A stretch of DNA of 64,000 nucleotides from Viola odorata (taxonomy: Eukaryota > Streptophyta > Magnoliopsida > Malpighiales > Violaceae): NCBI GenBank assembly GCA_963691705.1, contig OY829539.1, positions 42,851,656 to 42,915,655 of the forward strand, read 5' to 3'. Both the position numbers and the translations under genes were made by a program. Below the pieces are notes generated by a model. It did no database searches and had not been told where the DNA came from. It saw nothing but the letters and a program-made list of their open reading frames with translations. Below, piece after piece: positions 54,657 to 64,000 of the stretch. Position 1 is the first letter of the stretch; each line of letters starts with the position of its first letter.

Positions 54657-56149
54657 TCAAATTGATACGGGATGATTGTGAAGCATCAATTTGGAAACCA
54701 TAAACTGATGACGATGTCTGGAAAGAGCCTTTGTAAAGACGTCAGCTGTTTGATCAGCAGTATTGATATGAGGAAGGGAAATCACGTGGTCATCATAGGC
54801 ATTACGTATAGAATGACAATCCACTTCAATGTGTTTCGTATGTTCATGAAATCCTAGATTTGCGACAATTTGGATGACACTAGTGTTGTCGGCATGAAGA
54901 GGGGTAGGCTCAGTTTGAGGAAAGCCAAGCTCTCCCAATAACCCCCGAAGCCAAACAATTTCTGAACATGCTGAGGACATAGCACGATATTCAGACTTAG
55001 TTGAAGATTTAGATACTCGATCTTGCTTCTTGCTTTTCCATGATACAAGAGAGTCACCAAGAAACATACACCATCCGGTAATAGAACGACGAGTATCAGA
55101 GCAACCAGCCCAATCCGCGTCACTGTATGCAACTAAACGGAGAGGAGTATCCACGGAAAAGAAAAGACCTTGATCAGAAGTTCCTTGCAAATATCTAATA
55201 ATACGATGAACAACAGCTAGATGGATGTGTGTAGGTGATTGCATAAATTGGCTAACTTGTTGAACAGCAAAGGAAATATCTGGTCGAGTAATCATCAAAT
55301 AATTGAGGCTCCCCACCAAGCGACGATAGAAAGATGGATCAGAAAGAAAATCACCATCATCCCGACGAAATTTGACATTTACCTCTAAAGGAGTGTCAAC
55401 CGAGTGACCATCTTATAGACCAGCCAAAGAGATAAGATCCTGAGTATATTTATGTTGGTGTAAGAAGACACCAGCAGCAGTTGAATGTACTTCAAGGCCT
55501 AGAAAATATTGCAAAGGACCTAAGTCCTTCATATGGAAGGACTGATGCAGATGCTCTTGAAGTTGTGAAATCAAAGTGGAGTCAGTACCCGTAATGACAA
55601 TATCATCCACATAAATCAAGAGTAAGACTATGCCTTTCGTAGTTTTGCAAAGAAACAGAGAAGAATCATACTGACTTTGGACAAAGGAGAAGCTGAGGAG
55701 TGTAGATCTAAACTTGTCAAACAGGCACGTGGTGCCTGTTTCAAGCCATAGAGTGATCGTTTGAGCTTACAAACATCTGTCGATGGTGTAGAAAAGAATC
55801 CAAATGGTGGAGTCATATAGATTTCTTCCTTAAGGTCTCCGTGTAAGAAGGCATTCTTAACATCCATTTGACGCAATGGCCAACCTTGAGAGGCTGCAAT
55901 AGCAAGGACAAGTCGCACAGTGGTCATCTTTGCAACCGGGGCGAATATTTCTTCATAGTCAACCCCATACTCTTGTCGATTACCAAGTGCCACCAACCTG
56001 GCCTTATATCTGTCAAGAGACCCATCAGCGCGAAGTTTGATGGAATATACCCATTTACACCCAATTGGTTTGACCTCTGTAGGACATGGAATAATATCCC
56101 AAGTATGATTCTCCTAAAGAGCTTGAAGCTCTTCTTGTATGGCTTTCGT
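54657..56149 (-). pseudogene. Copia reverse transcriptase and RNase H, broken
   Basis: Motifs in order on the minus strand: [52 protein letters not shown], a frameshift near 55735, then an intact IYVDDIVITG active site, and a stop near 55411. The frame 55319-54657 has TRPDISFAVQQVSQFM, a tail with YSDADWAGCSDTRRSITGW, SSTKSEYRAMSSACSEI and VDCHSIRNAYDD (RNase H). Two stops lie upstream near 56150 and 56115. Inactive despite intact catalytic motifs. Confidence 0.93.
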
Positions 56150-57890
56150 CTAGCATGCATGTTTAGCTGCTTGAGAATAACAAGTAGGTACATCAGTGTT
56201 AGCTAAAATGGCAGAAAAACCATACCGTTGTGGAGGATGAGTGGTACGGAGTGACCGTCGAAGAGCCATTGGATCAGCCACCGGATCAGGATCAGGGAGG
56301 GTTTGTGGAGAAGGTCGTCTTCGTCGATAAACAAGATTGGGGTGGAAGCGCTCAATGGTTGATGGCATATCATGGTTGTCATCAAAGGTAGGAAGACGAA
56401 CACTGTCAAGATGAGAGACCGGTTGCTGAAAAAAATACTTGGTTTCAAAGAATATCACATTTCTAGAGATACGCATGCGCTGAGCAGCAACATCATAGCA
56501 CAAATATCCTTTCTGAGTAGTACTATAACCCATAAACGCACATGTTACTGATTGTTCCATGAGTTTGTGGCGCTCATGAGAAGGCAGGTGAACAAAGCAA
56601 ACACAACCAAAAGTGTGCAACATGTCATAGTTAGGATGTGTACCGAAGAGAGGATAGTAAGGGGAATCAAACTGTAATTGCTGTGAAGGTAACCGATTGA
56701 TTAAATATACTGCAGTTGACAAAGCTTCTACCCAAAACTTATCCGGAACCGAGGACTCCAACAACAACGTGCGAACCACATCCAACAAGTTTCGGTTCTT
56801 ACGTTCAGCCACCCCATTCTGTTGAGGGGTATAAGGACACGATCGTTGAGATATAATACCCTTCCTTTGCAAGTATCCCTAAAATTCATGCGACATGTAT
56901 TCCCCTCCATTATCAGACCGCAAAGTCTTAATACATGTAGAGAATTGCGTCTCAATATAGGCTAGAAAGGTTTGAAAAACAGTGAATACTTCAGCCTTGG
57001 TGCGCAGAAAGTATATCCATGTGAAACGGCTGTAATCATCAATGAATGTTACAAAGTATTTATATTGTGCATGCGAGATAACAGGAGCAATACCCCAAAC
57101 ATCAGAATGTATAATCTCAAAACATGTATTAGCACGATGTCCAGATGAAGGAAAAGGTAGCGTTTTACTTTTTCCCAACTTACAAGTAGAACAATCAAAA
57201 TTGAAATTGTGATCTTTGTTACCAAGGACCCCACGGTTCATTAAAGTAGACAAAATCACATTATTCGGATGACCCAAGCGTTTATGCCAAATAACGGCCT
57301 TATTTTCAACAAGAAGAGAAGCGAAAGATAGAGTTCTAGGAATAGAAAATTGCATTAGAAACATTCTGCCCACTTTAGGCCCCTTCGTGATCACCTTCCC
57401 CGACACCTGATCCTGCACAAGACATCCATTCTGAGAAAAGTGCACATCACAGTGATTATCCACCAGTTGACCAACAGAAAGAAGGCTAGTAGACAAGCCG
57501 GGAGAAACAAATACATGACGAAAAGAAGGCGTGATATCACCAATGGCTATAATGGGAAGATTACTGCCATTGGCAATTTTAATATTTTGTGTACCAGTAT
57601 ACTCCCTTATATTATGTAATAAAGTAGGTGATCCAGTCATATGATTGGATGCGCCAGAATCAACAAGCCAAGGAAAGGGAATAGACTTACTGTGACTTTG
57701 AAGTCCAAGAGCAGAGAATGCAGTGAGAATCATTTGTTGTACCATTTCTGGGGTAAGCGGGGTTTGATTGGCTTGTCTGGCCGCCGCAGTCCCATCATTA
57801 ACAGTAGAAGAGGAAACAACTGCTGGAAAGGCTTGGGTTTTCCGATGTTCTGGCCGTGTAGGACACTCTTTGATGATATGCCCCTATTGT
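56150..57890 (-). pseudogene. Copia protease and integrase, broken
   Basis: Protease motif WLVDSGASNHMTG. Integrase zinc site WHKRLGHPNNV...CSTCKLGKSK. Core motifs HSDVWGIAPV, FIDDYSRFTWIY, LRSDNGGEYMSHEF, then a stop at 56876, then CPYTPQQNGVAERKNRNLLD. All are in one frame, so most damage is by stop codons, not indels. Confidence 0.92.
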
Positions 57891-58668
57891 TTGCAGTAGT
57901 TACAGAATTTCTTACTACAATTCCATGCGATATGGCCAAACTCCTTGCAACTATAGCATTGTGATTATCCCTTCCCTCGATTCCTTCCTTGAGCAGCATA
58001 AGCAAGAGTGACCAAATCAGCAGTTTCTTTAGGTCCACTTAGAACAACTTGGGTAGCCATCCTCTGTTCTTCACGCAATAATTCACCAACACATATGTCT
58101 AGGGAGGGAACTGGATTTCTGTTCAACAATCCAGCCCGTGCAGTTTCAAATTCCGGTCTCAATTTCATCAAAAACTTATCCCGCATACTTTCTTCATGAA
58201 TCTCCCGAAGACCTCCCAACGTCGCGGGAGAGACCTTAGAATAGATAATACCAGAATATTCGCTCCATAGGTTAATAAATTCAGAATAATATTGCTCAAT
58301 GGAAAGATTACCTTGACCGAACTGACTAATTTCGAGCTCAAGTTGAAAACATCGCGCAGCATTTTCCTGGTAGTAGATGCATCTCAGGTAATCCCACATT
58401 TGTTTCGCTGTGCCAAAAGAACGCAAATTGTTAACCATACGTGGTTCATCGACGCTAGGATCCAAGAAATGATGCAAACATCTTTGGTTTCCCATTGGGA
58501 AAGTGCCGTAGCGTCTTTAGGTGCCGAAGAACTGCCGTCGATATGATTCTAGAGTGTTTTCCCTTTCAAAAATATTCTGAACTGAAACTCCCAGGCAGAG
58601 TAATTCTTGCCTGTAAACCTAATGGAAAATGTCTCGGAGGATTTGCCGGAAAAATTTTCAGCAGACAT
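57850..58668 (-). pseudogene. Copia gag, broken
   Basis: Likely ATG at 58668 (MSAENFSGKSSETFSIRF). A stop comes near 58552, then a frame change. The frame 58495-57965 has MWDYLRCIYYQENAARCFQL, YYSEFINLWSEYSGI and RDKFLMKLRPEFE (gag fold). It stops at 57962 just before two CCHC knuckles: CYSCKEFGHIAWNC is intact, and the second (CNYC...GHIIKEC) contains a stop. Two zinc knuckles are within the usual range for copia gag. Confidence 0.9.
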
Positions 58669-58779
58669 CCTAAACCAAAGAAATCACAAACCTAAAATGT
58701 TGATAATGAATCAACCCGAAACGAGGAAGAGCCAAGAAAAGAAACCAGCCCAGAGAAGAGAGTCAGCAAGGGATTACCA

Positions 58780-58996
58780 TAACAAGTTTTGAACAAGATG
58801 CCTTTTCATTGGAGAGATACTTCTTCTTAAATAAGAAGATATGGACAACCTAAATTAGGTAACAATTTACAGCTAATGCAAATCCCTATTCTAGGTAATA
58901 TATATACAAATACATGGTAAGAAGAATAACTAAATTAATGCCGCAAATCTTGCAATCAATTCCTAAATTAGTGCCATAGAAATGTTCCCAGTAATA
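58780..58996 (-). repeat. Copia 5' LTR
   Basis: 217 bp. Followed (minus strand) by TGGTAATCCCTTGC, the presumed primer-binding site. Confidence 0.93.
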
Positions 58997-59848
58997 TTAT
59001 TTTCCCCCTTAGAATCACTTCTCTAAGAGAATGAGTAAGGAGAAAATTACATTATTATATGATGATATTTACGATTCTTAGAAAAGTAATATTTTTGTAT
59101 TTGTTTCATACTTAGGAATCCAAAGTGAAAGTAAAAAAAAAGTTTACTACTATATCTTTAAATAATAATAATTTATTTAATTCAATTTGATTCAAATAAC
59201 TTAAATAATTTTTTGTTAAGATTATCAGATATAAGTATATGATAGATAATAATTTTAAAATATTAGCATGAATGATGAATTATTTTTAGTCAAAAAACCT
59301 CTTTTATTGTTTTATTAGTTAGCAAATTTTAATTAAAAATTTACTAATCTTAATGTCAAGTTAATCTTTTAAATAATTACTAATGAAACATATCACATTA
59401 TTTAAACTATAATAGAATAGAGCAAAATAATCACATTATATTATTTTATTAATTTAGATAAATTAATAATTAAAATAAATATAATTAAATAAGATAATAT
59501 TTTTTTACAAGAATAAGACAATATAAGTTACATAAGTGATTAACTTTATTTATTGATAAAATATGAATAACTCAAATATTTAGTTTGAAAAAAATAGCTA
59601 TAAAGGTAGGTAATTAATTTTGTTAAATACAATATATTTTTTTATCTAAGAAAGTGAGATTCTTCACCTCCTAGTTAGGGAATCACTTCCATCAAAATGG
59701 TGGAAAGTAGAGGGGTTAAGGAAAGCTAGATTCCTCACCTTCTAGTTATGAGTCCAACTTTACTCGTATCAATCAAACATAATAAAGTAGAGGGGTTGAG
59801 AATTCTTTAGTTACTTTCTCCCTTAATTTTCCCAACCAAACACTACCT

Positions 59849-60394
59849 AAAAAATTTCTTTAATTTGAAAGAAGAAAATGAATGAATTCCTTGTATTTGA
59901 AACGTTGATTTCCTTTTCCTCATTCTCTCGCTCTTGAGAATTCAATTTTTATGCTCACTTCCGGTCTTCTCACGAGAAAAACACTATAAGAAAAAAGAAA
60001 AATCGAGAAAGCAACTACCTGTTGACAAAAGAAAAGATTTGAGCTATTTTCTTCCTTGCATGTTATTAGCAATCAGATTAGGTTGATATATTTGGAATAT
60101 TACAAGGTTGAAATTCGTGAGGGCTGACTATGTATTAGATCAATTCCATATCCATCTCATAAATTCAAGGGATAATTTTCTATATATACCTTTATTTTTT
60201 GAAATCAATTTCTATATATACCTTTATGTTTTGAAATCATTTTCTCTATATATCTTTTTTTCCTCTATATATATTGCTAAACATGCGTCTTCTCACCTTC
60301 ATTTTCGAACAATGGAGTCACGTGCTGAATTCATACAAAACCATATAGTTAGTCTATCTTCCTACGATAATTTTGTTTCTACAAGATTGTTATT
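59849..60394 (+). promoter_or_regulatory. Polygalacturonase upstream region
   Basis: AT-rich. TATA-like CTATATATA at 60179-60187 and 60263-60272. The MITE end lies about 415 bp upstream of the second TATA. ATGs at 60286 and 60313 open short frames without recognisable sequence. An untranslated or tiny first exon here is possible. Confidence 0.4.
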
Positions 60395-62244
60395 TTGTCC
60401 ATCACATTTCATACACTAAATATACAGATAGATGACAATGATAAACTAACAACATTTTTTTGTTGCCAGCAGGTTTTGGAGATCATACTGTCACTAGCTT
60501 TGATATCGGCATGTGTGGTAAACTGCGAGGAGTATTTGGCCATAAATTGTCGTAAACACAACGCAGTTTTGACAAACTTTGGAGGAGTTGGTGATGGTAA
60601 GACATCCAACACAAAAGCATTCCAGGCAGCGGTTGCCAACCTAAGCCAGTACACATCAGACGGCGGAGCGCAACTCATTGTACCACCTGGAAAATGGCTG
60701 ACGGGCAGCTTTAAACTCACCAGTCATTTCACTCTTTATCTCCACAAGGATGCTGTCATCCTTGCATCTCAGGTACAAATACAATTGCATTTAATGTTCT
60801 CAATTTTATTTTAATCAATAATCGTCTCAAGTAACAAGCTTGTACCTCGACAGTACTTCCTGTAAGGATTATTAATGATGAGGTTGATATGATGCGAGCA
60901 GGATGAGTCAGAATGGGATGCCCTCCCTCCGTTACCATCTTATGGGGTTGGGAGAGATTCCCCCGGTGGAAGGTACAGTAGTCTTGTTTCCGGTACGAAC
61001 TTGACTGATGTGGTGATTACTGGTAACAATGGCACAATTGATGGGCAAGGCGCAGTTTGGTGGTCCAAGTTCCGCGATGGCAAGTTGAATCTCACCCGAC
61101 CATATCTCGTCGAACTCATGTTTTCCCAGCAAATTCAAATATCCAATCTCACTCTTATCAACTCTCCATCTTGGAATGTTCATCCCACTTATAGCAGGTG
61201 ATCACATACAACTTACATGCTCCTTTAAACTTATTCTATACTAATTTCCAAATTAAGCTATAAAATTGATTTATTGGATCTCTAGCTAATGTATATCAAA
61301 TGTTGCAGTGATGTGTTGATCCAAGGCCTAACTATTCTTGCACCAATTGATTCCCCCAATACTGATGGCATCAACCCAGGTAACATTATATCAAGATATC
61401 AAAAATCCTTGTTTATTTTTTTCAGCCTAATGTTCTCTCTGCCTTTTTCGAGTATGAGATTAATCTCTCAATCGAGTTTGAACACATTTATTTATTAATT
61501 TAACAAGTAATATATATACACTAGCTAACTCATTTTATTCAATTCACAGATTCGTGCAAAAATATAAGAATTGAGGACTGTTATATAGTATCTGGAGACG
61601 ACTGTATTGCAGTGAAAAGCGGGTGGGACCAATATGGTATAAAGTTTGGGATGCCTACACAACAACTGGCCATAAGAAGGTTAACTTGCATTTCTCCGGA
61701 CAGTGCAGCCATTGCTCTCGGCAGCGAAATGTCCGGTGGGATCCAAGACGTTAGAGCAGAAGACATAACTGCCATCAACACACAATCCGCTGTACGAATC
61801 AAAACCGCCCGCGGAAGAGGGGCTTATGTCAAAGACATATTTGTAAGGAGAATGAAATTGAACACCATGAAGTACGTGTTCTGGATGACAGGCTCGTATG
61901 GGTCGCACCCCAATAAAGGATACGACCCGAATGCCTTGCCCAACATCACAGGGATCAATTACAAGGATGTGGTAGCTGAAAATGTGACATATTCAGCTAG
62001 GCTTGAAGGGATTGAAAATGATCCATTTACTGGGATCTGCATTTCTAATGTTTCCATAACTTTGACGGAGAAGCCTAAGGAATTGCAGTGGAATTGTACT
62101 CTTGTTGAAGGAGTCTCGAGCGGCGTGACTCCGCTACCTTGCGCTTTGTTGACCCGAAAGACTGTTGATTGTCCTTTCCCACAAGATAGCCTGCCGATTG
62201 ACAACCTTGTCCTCAAAACTTGTTCTGCCAACACCATCTTCTAG
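60395..62244 (+). CDS. Polygalacturonase-like GH28 protein (four recognisable exons)
   Basis: Exons: up to 60772, 60902-61197, 61309-61379 and 61550-62244; all introns are GT/AG and phases join without a frame break (453 codons from 60473). A hydrophobic VLEIILSLALISACVVN looks like a signal peptide core, so the protein is probably secreted to the cell wall, where GH28 enzymes cut homogalacturonan. GH28 motifs: SPNTDGINPDSC (across a splice), SGDDCIAVKSG and VRIKTARGRGA. The usual G-H-G motif with catalytic His is replaced by ALGSEMSGG, as in a large plant clade, so pectin hydrolysis is not certain. The start is unresolved: ATG 60395 is in frame, but an acceptor-like TTGCCAGCAG before 60473 could mean a separate first exon. 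Length is near the family norm of about 450-490 residues. Confidence 0.88.
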
Positions 62245-62578
62245 TTAGCATCTCTTGTTTTATTCTTTAGTTTTTGATCTAAACATCATCTCTAGTACCA
62301 ATGCCTCACCTGTTCCAAATAATTTGTGCTCCAAAAACCTATGCGCAATCGTCCATGTTTATTCAAGTAAGACATCGGGAGTGATTTAGTTACAACTTGA
62401 TTGTTGGGTGTGATTTTGACTCAATTGAAAATTTAACTTGTTAACAGAAAGCAATGCATGGTTAAATTAACAGCTTATTCTAAACTAAAATAAAATAAAA
62501 AAACTGATATTATAGCTTTAAAGAGAAACAATTAATGAAAAAGAGCTTTTCTGGCTCATGAAGACAAGAATTAATCAA
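62245..62578. other. Space between convergent genes
   Basis: 3' flanks of the polygalacturonase and the kinase gene, which point at each other. AT-rich; no other feature. Confidence 0.6.
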
Positions 62579-63952
62579 TCATTTGTTGCTAGTTGGATCA
62601 GTAAGTAGCAAGTCTTGGGGTTGAAGCATGTGGATAACATCTCCCATTGTAGGCCTGTTCTGAATATCAGGATCAACACATCGAAGAGCAACTAATATTA
62701 TGCGCTTAACTTCTTTTGAAGAAGGTAGCTCTGTTAATTTAGGATCCACCACATTCATCATCTTTTGGTTTGCAACCATCAACTTCAACCAATCAATCAA
62801 ATATGCCTGCGAAATCAATGATTTCATAATTAGTAGTGCATTGTTTAAAAATGCACTCTCTGTTTCAAATAAGAGTAGATACACAAAAATTAAGATAAAA
62901 TTAAGAAAATTATTGGTTATGTTTTCCACTAATTATCTCTCCTGTTACATTATTAAATCACTTTTAAATTGATTAATTAAAAAAAAATGAGAGTGACAAG
63001 GATTTGGTGAAACTTTAATAAAAAAAAATTAGGATAAAATAAAATAAGAGTATTTTATTTTAAAAAAAGTATACGTTGGAAATGATAAAACAAACAGTAA
63101 ACTAGAACAATTCTAAAAAAAACGAATGGTGATTTTGAATGGGGAGTACTAACAATTAATAGTATTAGATTTCTCTTACCAATTCATGTGTAATCCTTTT
63201 TAATATCTAGATAAAATCAATATGAACAATTAATACCTGAAACTGAAGAAAGTAATAATTAAGGAATTAATGTACGTACTTGGGGTTGTTGTGGATTCAC
63301 AAGGGGGCCTCCCGCATATGATCTCCATGATAAGTATTTCAAAGCTATAAATATCACTCATCTCATCCAAAACTCCATCATCACCTTCAGCTGTATATCC
63401 TCCACCTGAATAACTAGGCTTCAACAATATTTACAGATCGATTTATCATTTTAATTTACTCGCTCATGAACTTAAGTAGCTAGGGATCAGAAGAGATGAT
63501 AGCCAAGAAAACTTACATGATTCCAACAAGGGTCGTCGAAGAGGTTGGCTATCGCAAAATCCGAGATCTTTGGATCCCATTGGTGATCAAGCAAAACGTT
63601 ACTTGACTTTAGGTCTTGATGAATGATCTTGGGTTCAGTATCTTCGTGAAGGTAAGCCAATCTGTATAAACAGATCATATTACAACTATTTTCTATTTTG
63701 CAATCATGTGTGGTCAATGTATAAGCAACGCCGTTTATCTGCTGATGAAAAAGTACCAACAAAGAACTCGAATTTAAATTACATCTTTACGGATAGGCAA
63801 AAAAAAAACGCAGAGAGAAGAAAACTCACGCTTTGGCTATTCCTTGGATGATGTTCATCCTTATTTTCCACGTTAGAGGACTCAATTGTTGTGGACATTC
63901 ATGTAGCCACCGGTGCAGGTTGCCGTTGTCCACGTACTCATTCACTAGAATT
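62579..63952 (-). CDS. Receptor-like kinase gene, 3' exons only, with altered kinase motifs
   Basis: Minus-strand exons: 63830-63952 ([27 protein letters not shown]), 63517-63661 ([40 protein letters not shown]), about 63290-63410 ([32 protein letters not shown]) and 62579-62806 ([35 protein letters not shown]). The gene continues beyond the window. The pattern [11 protein letters not shown] and the C-terminal RCVDP..Q.RP.M are those of membrane-anchored kinases with a short extracellular part (Arabidopsis At1g01540/At4g34500 type). Odd: DFG has become DFA, HRD reads HQD, and the activation loop up to the APE motif is shortened and reads AEG. The product is likely a pseudokinase or the gene is decaying. 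Confidence 0.75.
62900..63285 (-). other. Long intron of the kinase gene
   Basis: AT-rich, with A-runs and no gene. The donor side near 63285 is not a clean GT (sequence CCCCAAGTACGTACA on the minus strand; GTACGT is the likely donor). The acceptor is GATTTCGCAG just before 62806. Confidence 0.5.
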
Positions 63953-64000
63953 CTACACAATTAAGCTAATTAATTAATTAATTAAAGATGAATATTATAT

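Larger units (their letters stand above)
54433..58996 (-). mobile_element. Ty1/copia element, 4564 bp, complete ends, broken coding region
   Basis: LTRs 54433-54649 and 58780-58996 (217 bp each; one difference seen). Perfect target duplication TTATT (54428-54432, 58997-59001). On its own strand the LTR runs TATTACTG...CTTGTTA, i.e. TA...TA ends instead of TG...CA. Purine tract GAGGGGGGA precedes the 3' LTR. The order gag, protease, integrase, reverse transcriptase, RNase H defines Ty1/copia. The coding frame has at least eight stops or frameshifts. Confidence 0.93.
54405..59848. mobile_element. PIF/Harbinger-like MITE split by a copia element
   Basis: Left end GGTAGCGTTTAGTTGA (54405) and right end, reversed, GGTAGTGTTTGGTTGG (59833-59848) form terminal inverted repeats. 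TAA flanks both ends (54402-54404 and 59849-59851), the 3-bp duplication of PIF/Harbinger elements. Without the copia insertion the MITE is about 875 bp, AT-rich and non-coding. The copia target duplication lies 23 bp inside its left end. Confidence 0.72.

Overview
The window is eukaryotic nuclear DNA from a flowering plant, most likely a eudicot. It has interrupted genes with GT/AG introns, a plant polygalacturonase, a plant receptor-like kinase, and plant-specific LTR-retrotransposon lineages (Tat/Ogre-like, Athila, Ty1/copia). I cannot name the species. About 93% of the window is transposable elements nested in each other. Only two host genes are visible, both at the right end.

Layout. (1) 1-11626: a very young Tat-like element ('TatA', my label). 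Its LTRs differ at two sites that I could see, and its 5' LTR is cut by the window edge. It keeps only scraps of gag and the C-terminus of integrase, then two large tandem arrays. (2) 11627-14689: the 3' part of a related element, 'TatC', into which TatA probably inserted. (3) 14690-17830: Athila-like remnants with a second TatC LTR. (4) 17831-21950: unclassified DNA holding a complete non-autonomous hAT element (19120-20147, perfect 8-bp target duplication). (5) 21946-44890: a broken hAT transposase gene split by a minus-strand 'TatB' element (24298-40368) and a TatB solo LTR (40872-43984, target duplication GATGT). Inside TatB lies a TatA fragment. Inside that fragment lies a complete 6.2-kb gag-bearing element ('TR-GAG' type, 31515-37747) with 830-bp LTRs and target duplication TTTCG. 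(6) about 45640-54400: a decayed Athila with reverse transcriptase, RNase H, integrase and an ATHILA ORF-1/env-like region. (7) 54405-59848: a PIF/Harbinger-like MITE split by a Ty1/copia element with 217-bp LTRs and target duplication TTATT. (8) 60.4-62.2 kb: a GH28 polygalacturonase gene (+). (9) 62.58 kb to the window end: the 3' part of a receptor-like kinase gene (-).

How it works together. None of the LTR elements here encodes a full set of proteins. The youngest copies are either internal-deletion derivatives (TatA, TatB, TR-GAG) or full of stop codons (copia), so they were probably moved by proteins supplied in trans. What the Tat-like elements have kept is structure: hairpin-forming tandem repeats, a large hairpin touching the polypurine tract, hairpin clusters in the LTR leader (UNCG-loop ones in TatA), and a tRNA-primer-site copy inside the LTR. 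In several arrays both arms of the hairpin change together between repeat units. I regard this structural layer, shared by TatA, TatB, TatC and partly Athila, as the most interesting signal in the window.
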